NCBI GenBank assembly: GCA_003427395.1
Contig: BFEA01000950.1
Coordinates: forward strand, 373,103 to 395,238
DNA: 22,136 nucleotides
Origin: Chara braunii
Taxonomy: Eukaryota > Streptophyta > Charophyceae > Charales > Characeae
Direction: 5' to 3'
The stretch's first letter is position 1; every line of letters starts with the position of its first letter. This document shows positions 15,499 through 22,136 of the stretch, in pieces. Below the pieces are notes generated by a model. The model worked only from the letters and a program-made list of their open reading frames with translations. It did not search any database and had not been told where the DNA came from. The translations under genes were made by a program, and so were the position numbers.

Positions 15499-15583
15499 GA
15501 GCTAGCCCAACCAACGTGACGCCAGGCTCGATCTTGGTACTTGCGAGGTAAAAGTACGGCATGTCAACCTATTGGGCTAGCTC
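15499..15583. repeat. 12-bp perfect inverted repeat
   Basis: GAGCTAGCCCAA (15499-15510) and TTGGGCTAGCTC (15572-15583) with a 61-nt spacer. CTCCAAAAAGAGCTAGC resembles CTCCAAAAAATGAAACAACTAGC at 11992-12014, so this may be another relic of the U6-linked repeat. 15590-16600 shows no gene. Confidence 0.5.
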
Positions 15584-15589
15584 CTGTTT

Positions 15590-17130
15590 CACATTAAACA
15601 AAAACGGCTCTCCAATATAAAAAATTCGGTCCCCAACAGAAACCTAGCCTATGCTTAGCAAGATGCACCTGCCCCCGCCACGCAACCCGTCGGTTGCCGA
15701 CCTCTTGATGGAACGTATATCGTACCTTATAAGGCATGATACAGATTCTTTATCGCCTAGGCGCAAACTCTCCCTTTAATGCGACCAATTTTATGGTCAT
15801 CAAGAAAAAAATGATGGTCTGCGTCTTCTACACTGCGGCTGTACATGAGATGAGGTCATCGTTTTTAGTCATTTAACCCCTGAATCACACGATTGTCACA
15901 ACTTTAAGTAAAATAAGCTTAGATTTAGTATTTTAAACGGATGCATGCCTTGGCGGCCTCACCGCGTGTACCTTTTTGGGTATGCTTGTATGCTTGGTGC
16001 CCGCCACCTATAAATATACCACTGGATCTCCCGATCGACATTGAGCAAAGTTTGTTAATGTTCGTAGGGGAGGGGACCTGAGGGAGGCATAGGGATTGGT
16101 CGTGTTGGCATGGTTCCTGATGCTACGGGTTGTCCCCTGGCCAATATCGCCCACCTGCAGGTCAGGAGCAGCCCCAACATGTTTTTTCGTGAACACGGTT
16201 CTGGCCACTACAAGGTTCTCTGTATGACTATGGTTAGGAGTAGTGGTAGGTAGGTAGTGTGAGGTGAAATTGAGATAATATGTAGCTTACTTTGGGGCTC
16301 GTTAGACACTCCTTGGGGCGTCCGTGGGGCCGAAGGAAGGGTTTTCAAGGAAATTTTTGTCGTCATTACACCTATTCTTGGGGTGGACTCCTAAGGATGA
16401 TTCCTTTTGGCCCCCGACGACCATTTTCATAATATTATAGTCGGTTGCGGGGGAGGGCAATGCCTTGGTCCATTGGGTGATGTCTGTCTCGCTACAGTGT
16501 GGTTCAACTGCCGAATGCGGAAAATTTTGAAAGGCGCTGGTGACGAAAAAAAAAAAACCCTTAAAAAGTAATGGACCTCTCAGTTCGAAAATCAAATCTT
16601 AAATTGGGTGTTGGACGTCACGACGACGACGTGGGGCAAGTGACGTCCATATTGGCGGCAGTGAAAACGGGCATTTGCAGCGGCGCAATAGAGTTGTCGT
16701 AAATTTAGACGAATTTGTGAGTGCCCCGTGAAGGTCCATCGCCATCACCTCCTCCTGCCGCCGCACGTATATGTGGAGTCGAGCACATGCAAGGAACGTC
16801 ATCGACGACTTGGCGTTGAGGTTACCGTGGTCGTGGCGAGTTGGTAGGTTGTTGTATTGTCGTAGTTCATGAGCATTGCAACACAAGTGCCGATGCAGGG
16901 CGACGACGACGATGAACGTGCGAAGTTGATGATGATTGAGAAGGCGACCGTGCTCTTTCGTTGATAGCAAGAGAGAGCATTGGGAAACAAAGAGCGCAAA
17001 TCCGCGCGCGGAGGAGAATGACGCTTCATCAAGTCCCGATCGAAGGGCTGGATACCGTGGTCATCACTGAGATCGTAGTTCAAGTTTGCTGCTCCATGGG
17101 TTGCAGTGTTCTTCCACGAGTGACGCTCAT
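15590..17130. other. About 1.5 kb without recognisable gene
   Basis: 15590-16600 has only short frames in mixed composition, with an A12 run at 16546-16557. 16610-17130 is richer in CGA/GAC triplets. A plus-strand stretch at about 16967-17068 (SANPRAEENDASSSPDRRAG) could belong to the N-terminal part of the transposase remnant that follows, but stops and frame breaks prevent a firm call. Confidence 0.4.
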
Positions 17131-17137
17131 TTGATGG

Positions 17138-17272
17138 ATGAAAAAGAGGATGAGGGAGACGTGGGAGGATCTCAGGCAATCTGATGACGCGATGAAGGAG
17201 TACTTCCGGGAGAAGCTGCGTATGTCGCCTCGTGTCTTTCGGGTGATGGCGATTGCATCTAGTGTGGACTAA
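17138..17272 (+). pseudogene. PIF/Harbinger-type transposase N-terminal remnant
   Basis: A 44-codon frame ending at TAA 17270 contains RETWEDLRQSDDAMKEYFRE and KLRMSPRVFRVMA. Harbinger nucleases (HARBI1-like) typically have an acidic stretch, then xxEYFRxxFRMSxxVFxxL, before the catalytic DDE domain. The spacing and the FR-x-RMS-x-x-VF pattern fit that entry motif. The DDE domain is absent, and 17273-17370 is low-information sequence. If correct, this is the only trace in the window of an enzyme class able to move short TIR elements. The match rests on about 20 residues. Confidence 0.42.
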
Positions 17273-17376
17273 GCCCCGCGGAACGAGGTGTCGATGTCGA
17301 TGTCGACTGCAGTTAGTGTTGATCCCTCGTCTTCTCTGTTAGAGGCCTTCGATAGAGGTCGTCCATCAACGATAGA

Positions 17377-17860
17377 GGATGCACACGTAAAACATGAGGA
17401 CCATAACACGCAAAATCGCGACTAGGAGCAATTGTGGCAACCTTCAATAAAGGTCGACCATCAATGACACGTACGACAGGGCCGTAACTCCAAGATGACG
17501 ATGAAGGGAGTAGATGGTAGAGGACAACATACGGCACACACACTCTAACGGGTCGTACACCCTTGCACTGCGAGCCAAGACATAGCCTACGCGGTGGCTC
17601 GTGGAGTGGTTTACTGAAGACCTACTCTTCGCTGCCATCCGTCCATGATGATGCCCTTCTTCGTAGAACACCTCTTGCGTGCGCATCCAGACAACCTTCA
17701 GAGGATGCAGACGTGGGAGATGATTATGACAAACAAAATTATTACCAGGAGCAGCAGCGGCAACCTTCGAAAGACGTCGCCCATGAACGATACGTAGGGA
17801 AGGGCAGTAACTACACGATGCCGATAAACCTCCACCAAACGGTGACGAAGAGGGCATAAA
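17377..17860. repeat. Diverged ~325-bp direct duplication
   Basis: GGATGCACACG (17377) ... GGCAACCTTCAATAAAGG (17436) ... GGGCCGTAACTCCAAGATG and GGATGCAGACG (17703) ... GGCAACCTTCGAAAGACG (17759) ... GGGCAGTAACTACACGATG align over about 150 bp at a constant offset of 323-326. A third partial relative (GGCCTTCGATAGAGGTCG) lies at 17344. The second copy reads openly on the plus strand (QPSEDADVGDDYDKQNYY). Coding status unknown. Confidence 0.55.
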
Positions 17861-18182
17861 ACGGTAAACTGCAATATCCGACAAATGTCGTTTAACGTTT
17901 TACGCCGCCGAGTACAACGAGGATTGAAAGGCGGGTCGGCTAAAATATCCAATTTTGCCGACCTTGAAGCCCTTTCCGTTTGGCGGTATGCATTCCGAGG
18001 GAGAACACCGGTTGAAGACGTTCGCGGAGGTCACCTGACCACCAATGGTTATTGTTGGCGTAAGTATCCTGGAAGTTGAACGTTGATGACCCAAGATGTC
18101 TGTTGGCCGGTAGGTACTCCAACGGACCAGCCGACGAAAATGTCTTGCCGACGATGGGTGCCCTCACCGCTCCGATTATTGA

Positions 18183-18262
18183 GGGTCCTTGACCTTCGGT
18201 GGACCTCGGGAGGTACCTTGGGGGGTCCTTGACCTCCGGTGGACCTCGGGAGGTACCTTGGG
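18183..18262. repeat. 40-bp tandem duplication
   Basis: GGGTCCTTGACCTTCGGTGG and GGGTCCTTGACCTCCGGTGG start the two units at 18183 and 18223. Each ends CTCGGGAGGTACCTTGG. There is one difference between copies. 17861-18182 shows no supportable gene. Confidence 0.85.
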
Positions 18263-18354
18263 GAAGGCCACAAAATGGCGGTAGCCCGAGGATGCCCCGA
18301 GGATTCCCAGAGAATTTTTTTTTCACTTTGTTTTTTAAATTCTTTTGAGGGTTA

Positions 18355-18523
18355 ATTTGTGAAATACCCCTATAAGTTGAGATATATGTCAAAAAGCCCC
18401 TAAAAGATCTGGGTAGAGCGGAATACCCCTCTGACATAAAAAATGCCTAGCAAAATGCCCTTGGCGTCTGTTGGACCTGTCATCTTTGCCTTTTGCCCCC
18501 TCCCCCTCGCTGTGTGTTTGTGC

Positions 18524-18599
<76 letters not shown>

Positions 18600-18825
18600 G
18601 AGCTGGTGATGGGGAACCTCACCGACGGGCCTGGGTATTGCTCAAAGTTGCCCACCTGGTATGGAGGGCAAACCGGGTAAGACAGGGTGCAAGTCCAGGG
18701 CCCAACGACGCGGTCCAGATTGCAAATGTGCACATGGGCCTGACAGGGAAAGGGCATTCCGCTCTACCCAGATCTTTTAGGGGTAGTTTGGCATATATCT
18801 CAACTTATAGGGGTATTTTGCAAAT
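18355..18825. mobile_element. Non-autonomous DNA transposon with ~75-bp TIRs and TA target duplication
   Basis: The left terminus ATTTGTGAAATACCCCTATA (18355 on) and the reverse complement of the right terminus (ATTTGCAAAATACCCCTATA, ending at 18825) match for about 75 bp with a few mismatches. The match runs through TAAAAGATCTGGGTAGAGCG. TA lies immediately outside both ends (18353-18354 and 18826-18827). The 471-bp element encodes no transposase. A (GA)n microsatellite sits in the middle, followed by G/C-rich unique sequence. A TA duplication suits the Tc1/mariner (Stowaway-like) group, but the TIRs are long for that. The class is therefore open. Confidence 0.8.
18526..18596. repeat. (GA)n microsatellite inside the TIR element
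   Basis: About 35 GA units lie near the middle of the 471-bp element. Frames across it encode Glu-Arg or Ser-Leu repeats and are not genes. Confidence 0.95.
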
Positions 18826-18840
18826 TATCGCTTCTTTTTA

Positions 18841-18889
18841 TCCCCGAGGATAGGTGGAACGATAGGTGGAACGATAATTTCCTCGGGGA
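18841..18889. other. 10-bp perfect inverted repeat with internal 12-bp duplication
   Basis: TCCCCGAGGA (18841-18850) and TCCTCGGGGA (18880-18889) enclose TAGGTGGAACGA twice in tandem (18851-18862, 18863-18874). It lies 14 bp outside the right TA of the 471-bp element and resembles CCCGAGG motifs at 18287-18302. Confidence 0.6.
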
Positions 18890-19057
18890 CTTCACCTGCC
18901 CGAGGAGTGTCAAAGAGCCCCTTTACACTCGAGTGCAAACTTGGTGTAGCAGGTCCTGGTGTATGGCCTGCGTGGTCTATTCGGTTCCACCTGTGGAAGC
19001 AGGTGGCAGTGGCAAAGGAATGTTCTTAGTGCTGAGTTGGCAATAATAGACCGCGTG
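18890..19057. other. Spacer with a weak foldback
   Basis: GGTCTATT (18974-18981) and AATAGACC (19045-19052) are inverted. TTCCACCTGTGGAA (18985-18998) is a small palindrome. No gene is seen. Confidence 0.35.
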
Positions 19058-19128
19058 TGTTTTCCATGCAGTATTCGAACTCATGATCTCTTTGCCAACT
19101 GTTAAACGTCGGTACTATTCAGCCATAG
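19058..19128 (-). other. tRNA-like sequence, possible SINE head
   Basis: On the minus strand, TATGGCTGAATAGTACCGA resembles an A box. CCGAC/GTTGG can form an anticodon-type stem around GTTTAACA, and ATGAGTTCGAATACTGC resembles a B box (GGTTCGANNCC) with mismatches. The T-stem and acceptor stem do not pair well. Not a working tRNA; a decayed tRNA-derived SINE promoter is possible. Confidence 0.3.
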
Positions 19129-19132
19129 GCCT

Positions 19133-19231
19133 GGGGCCAGGTCCCACTTGACTGGATTATTCATTTCTGGCCGTTGATTTTCATGATCAACGGTCGGGAG
19201 TGGAGAATCCGGGTAAGTGGGACTTGGCCCC
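19133..19231. other. 99-nt long imperfect hairpin
   Basis: GGGGCCAGGTCCCACTT (19133-19149) pairs with AAGTGGGACTTGGCCCC (19215-19231). Pairing continues with roughly ten mismatches, most of them G-U compatible, to a perfect 8-bp apical stem CCGTTGAT-TTTCATG-ATCAACGG (19171-19193). Size and shape match a plant microRNA precursor or a very short foldback transposon. No other copy is seen in this window. Confidence 0.6.
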
Positions 19232-19333
19232 TGGATCCCCCCAGTGTCGGGGTGCCAGCTGACTGGAACTTGCCCATCAGCCAGTCGGGCTGAGCTATTC
19301 GACGGTGTAGCAGGGAACTGTTTAGGTCCAGAC

Positions 19334-19436
19334 CACAGCGACCTAATCAAACGTGGAGCCAGGGCGATCACAGCGACCTAATCAAAGGTGGATCCAGGGC
19401 AATCACAGCGAGCTAATCAAACGTGGAGTCAGGTCG
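19334..19436. repeat. 35-bp tandem repeat, three copies
   Basis: Units starting CACAGCGACCTAATCAAA begin at 19334, 19369 and 19404 and end with GGAGCCAGGG-like sequence. Differences are single-base. Confidence 0.9.
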
Positions 19437-19777
19437 AGCGAGTGCGTGGTCACGACTTCCGTGGTGTCTTTTCCGCCGATATAACCGGGAAGCTGAAGCA
19501 CGCGAGGAAGAGAGCGGACGCACTCTACTTCTGTCCCGGAGACTATCTTCTGTAAGACGGCTGCGGCACACTGTGCACAACTCTCTGAGCTGCAGCCTCA
19601 TCGACTGTGGACCCGTTACTTAATCTGCGTGTCCATTGGTCAATCCAATCATTTCGATCGATTCGATCAGCCAAGAGGACCCATCAATCGAGCAATAAAT
19701 TGGCCAATAACACATAAAAAATCAATCGACAACGGATTCAGCGGCCAGTTCAATCGGTGTCTTGCGAAAGAGAGGGG

Positions 19778-19918
19778 ATGGAGGATCAGCACGTTAGAGA
19801 TACGCAGCCTGTTATCAGCGATGTAGCAGAAAACCGCTTTGCGCGCGATGGACGGATAAGCATAGACGGCTCATCTGACGGCGCGAACACGTCAACAGCG
19901 GGTACGACATCCCTCGAG
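19778..19918 (+). CDS. Putative coding exon, unknown protein
   Basis: From ATG 19778 the frame gives 47 residues (MEDQHVRDTQPVISDVAENR ... TTSLE), then reaches GAG|GTAACG, a good plant 5' splice site at 19919. An in-frame TAA follows at 19925. Beyond the C-rich tract the same frame reopens at about 20063, after GTCAAGAG, and continues to 20215 (SNLIGAGVAIAQNELPAQDN), ending near another donor-like GAGA|GTAAGC. A two-exon start with a ~144-bp C-rich intron would keep the frame. The residues are charged and Ser/Thr/Gly-rich, looking disordered, with no domain known to me. An upstream TAA at 19715 means the ATG is the first available. Low confidence, since splice-like signals are common by chance. 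Confidence 0.25.
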
Positions 19919-19926
19919 GTAACGTA

Positions 19927-20053
19927 ACCTGGTTTCCCCGCCGCCCCCGTACCCCCATCCTCACCTCCGCTCCGCGGCCCCCATCCCCGGCCGCTGCCCC
20001 CCGCTCCACGCACCCCGCCCCTACCACCCCCGCCCCGTGCCCCAACCCCCGGC
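19927..20053. other. C-rich tract with quadruplex potential on the minus strand
   Basis: About 125 bp are dominated by runs of three to six C (CCGCCGCCCCCGTACCCCCA and similar). The minus strand carries more than eight G-runs with short spacers. It could form G-quadruplexes or be the pyrimidine tract of an intron. Open frames on both strands here are compositional. Confidence 0.7.
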
Positions 20054-20170
20054 TGTCAAGAGAACCGATCCCACATGGAGGGAGCGAGGGGGCAGAGAAA
20101 CACGCATCTGGTCGCCCAAGATTTGAATTCTCCCAACTCTTCCAATCTTATCGGAGCTGGCGTCGCAATC

Positions 20171-20236
20171 GCTCAGAATGAATTACCTGCTCAAGATAAC
20201 GGACAACGTCGAGAGTAAGCTCAGAATGAATTACTT
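20171..20236 (+). repeat. 18-bp direct repeat
   Basis: GCTCAGAATGAATTACCTG (20171) and GCTCAGAATGAATTACTTG (20219) lie 48 bp apart with one difference, spanning the end of the putative second coding stretch. Confidence 0.65.
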
Positions 20237-20453
20237 GTCTTTAGCTAAAGACGGCTGCGATAATGAAGTGCTGTCCATAATGGAGGACTGTTGAGTCAGT
20301 ACTTGTCGGCAGAAGGTCTTCTTAATAGTACTATGTATCGCGCGAGATCTGACTGTAGGGGGTGCGCCCCCGCGTCTGGCGCTTGCGGATCACGAATATA
20401 GTAAGCACGCCCGCCGCTCGCCGGCGCTGTCCGAGGGGTTTCGTTAATGGGGT

Positions 20454-20567
20454 TCGCGCCACTACTCTCGACATGCACAAAAGACAAAAATCAATGCGGT
20501 GCATCTTTCCATGTTGTAGGGGAAGATTCACTCTCGTTTTGCACATGTAGAGAGTAGTGGAGCGAGG
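20454..20567 (+). mobile_element. Short foldback element FB-5, most complete copy
   Basis: The left end CGCCACTACTCTCGACATGC (20457 on) is the inverted repeat of the right end GTAGAGAGTAGTGGAGCGAG. Inside are GTGCATCTTTCCATGTTGTA and GGAAGATTCACTCTCGTTTT, shared with FB-1 and FB-3. Length about 114 bp. No inverted partner element follows it. Confidence 0.7.
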
Positions 20568-21242
20568 ACCAAATGTGCCCACACCTAACGGGACTGACAG
20601 AATGGTCAAGGCCTTTAGGCTAGTTTGTTCCTCTTGATGATCGATCTGGTCCTGATCTTGCGGCGCTGGGCTTTTAGGCATTGGTGCGCGCGCATGGCCC
20701 AGCTTGTTCCCCGCTCCCGGGTCGTGCAAGCACATGGCCCTACAATCCACTTGCGCCACAATCCTTGTGAATTTGCACCGTCCTGTGAATGCGTGTCCTT
20801 CGCCTCCGTGCTCCCTCTACATTTCTTTATCACTCTTCAATGCCATCCAGAGCTCGGCGTAGTGGATGGGTGAGCCACAGGTGGGAGTCGGTATAATGAT
20901 CTGATGGGGGGAACCGACGTACTTCGCTGCGGTGCTGATGAGGGCATCATGTCCAGAAAGAAAGTCGCTGACGGTGAGGGTGCAATTGGCTTGGATGTAG
21001 TTCTTAATTAGTGCACGTCAATCGAACACAGTCACGGAATTCGCTCGCAGTCGTGCTTAAGGCAAAGATTGATTGATTGATTGATTGGACTGGATGATTT
21101 CTAGATTGATTGTTTGATTAACTGGTTGCTCGCTTGCGGCGCCAGCTGCGCATGCCATAGGGGGGGAATAGAAGGCAGTGAGGAGAAGGGGGAGGAGAAG
21201 GGACTAAGCCCGGACTGACGTCATCATTTGTCTAGTCGACGG
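20568..21242. other. About 0.7 kb without recognisable gene
   Basis: Only short, unsupported frames. A (GATT)n microsatellite lies at 21067-21087 with diverged copies to about 21120. A TGACGTCA palindrome (a bZIP-type site) occurs at 21216-21223, as at 2332-2339; neither has a gene context that would support a regulatory role. Confidence 0.45.
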
Positions 21243-21319
21243 AATGAATGGGGATCCCCGTTTGCTTTATTGTCCGCCCCTCAAGAGGCTTTTGTTTTTT
21301 TCAATGAATGGGCATCCCC
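21243..21319 (+). repeat. 17-bp direct repeat, 60-bp spacing
   Basis: AATGAATGGGGATCCCC (21243-21259) and AATGAATGGGCATCCCC (21303-21319) differ at one base. The following ~400 bp shows no supportable gene. Confidence 0.6.
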
Positions 21320-21707
21320 TTTTTATTGATGGGGAGCAGCTGCGTGGCACCCATTCACATGACATAGGGCGTACCGGAAATAGGCACAGTCTCCCACCAT
21401 CCTTCTTTAATGATACTCTTCGTTAATTACTCACAATGTAAAAAGTTTGAATTCTTATCGTTATGGTCATCATTAGAAATATCCTGGGGAAAAGTTATAC
21501 CCCCCCCCGCCGCGAGAAAACCTTTGTATTCATTTGGCCTCAAACGGGGCGAACATCCTGAACGTATGCAGCCCCTCTTCAGGTCCAAATACAGTCATGA
21601 AATGGGGGCATTGTGTTCGGTGGAAGAAGGTAGCCGTTTTCTGATCTGTGATTCACCAGCGTTATTACCACTCTTGGCTGCTTGGTCCTCAATCGTGTCG
21701 TGTTTTT

Positions 21708-21776
21708 GTCCTTTTTTTGTCCCTTTTTTTGTCCTTTTTTTGTCCTTTTTTTGTCCTTTGTTTTGTCGTTTCTTGT
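21708..21776. repeat. GTCCTTTTTTT tandem repeat, about five copies
   Basis: Units of 11-12 bp (GTCCTTTTTTT, with GTCCC and GTCG variants) run head to tail. The open frames on both strands through this point are produced by the repeat. 21780-22038 is purine-rich, GAN-triplet-rich DNA without a recognised product. Confidence 0.9.
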
Positions 21777-22037
21777 CGTTTTTCCCAATGTTTTTCTCCA
21801 TCAGTGACTGCTGCGACGATGATCTGATAAAAAGGCAATACATACTGTGGAGGAAGGTCAATAGAAGAAAGCAGACGATGGTGATGGAGATGATAATAAC
21901 GAGGAGATGAAGAGGTGTCAGTGGATAGCGAGGGGGAGAAGGAAGTGGATAAGACGACGACCTGAAAGGGTGGACGTAGCAGATCTGGTACTCAATTGGG
22001 TTTTTGGGAGCGACGTTTCCGCGGAGAGAAACAGACA

Positions 22038-22038
<1 letters not shown>

Positions 22039-22121
<83 letters not shown>
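22039..22121. repeat. (GA)n microsatellite at window end
   Basis: About 40 GA units with one AAA interruption near 22058. With those at 12322 and 18526, and the CT tract at 956, this is the fourth long GA/CT array in the window. Confidence 0.95.
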
Positions 22122-22124
<3 letters not shown>

Positions 22125-22136
22125 ATGCTGGTCCGC

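Noticed and set aside
17444-17952. Minus-strand open frames of 84-146 residues
   Set aside because: They overlap the 325-bp duplication in antisense, with no family resemblance. The apparent internal repeat in the protein is just the DNA duplication.
21410-22038. Open frames of 147-166 residues on both strands
   Set aside because: Much of each is the GTCCTTTTTTT repeat or GAN-rich DNA. No domain is recognisable.

Overview
This looks like nuclear DNA from a green plant or streptophyte alga, rich in repeats and poor in genes. Two signs point there. The U6 snRNA-derived pieces carry the plant-type 5' end (GGGACATCCG just before TAAAATTGG). The one clear host gene is an exon of the plant 5-formyltetrahydrofolate cyclo-ligase-like protein (COG0212). 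The intron-exon style, long intergenic spaces, abundant simple repeats and a decayed retrotransposon gag fit a large charophyte genome such as Chara, but that genus is an inference. There is no sign of bacterial operons, CRISPR or rRNA.

Layout. 1-3650: low-complexity T-rich and CT-rich DNA, an 11-copy minisatellite and small hairpins; no exon recognised. 3868-4901 (minus): first coding exon of the COG0212 gene, running into an intron that holds a 37-bp minisatellite. 5064-5304: two complementary parts of U6 in opposite orientations. 5472-5536: a poly(A) tract between near-identical 14-bp direct repeats. 5602-6818: a large inverted repeat built from two copies of one dispersed element; the left copy is split by a 491-bp element with 16-bp perfect terminal inverted repeats and also holds a 79-bp tandem array with unresolved N bases. 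7056-7736: a decayed Ty3-type gag. 9735-10777 and 14555-15272: unidentified decayed coding stretches. 11609-11850: third copy of the dispersed element. 12200-15404: three more U6-derived fragments mixed with a family of short foldback elements. 17138-17272: a short PIF/Harbinger-like transposase remnant. 18355-18825: a 471-bp element with ~75-bp terminal inverted repeats and a TA target duplication. 19133-19231: a 99-nt hairpin. 19778-20218: a possible exon next to a very C-rich tract. The window ends in a GA microsatellite.

How it fits together. Apart from the COG0212 exon and perhaps one other exon, the window is a graveyard of transposition. Retroposition is shown by U6 fragments, a gag relic and poly(A) tails. 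Cut-and-paste DNA elements are shown by foldback elements, TIR elements and a Harbinger trace. The most unusual signal is the recurrence of U6 snRNA fragments (five in about 10.3 kb) that share flanking sequence modules. This suggests a U6-linked dispersed repeat family rather than independent processed copies.
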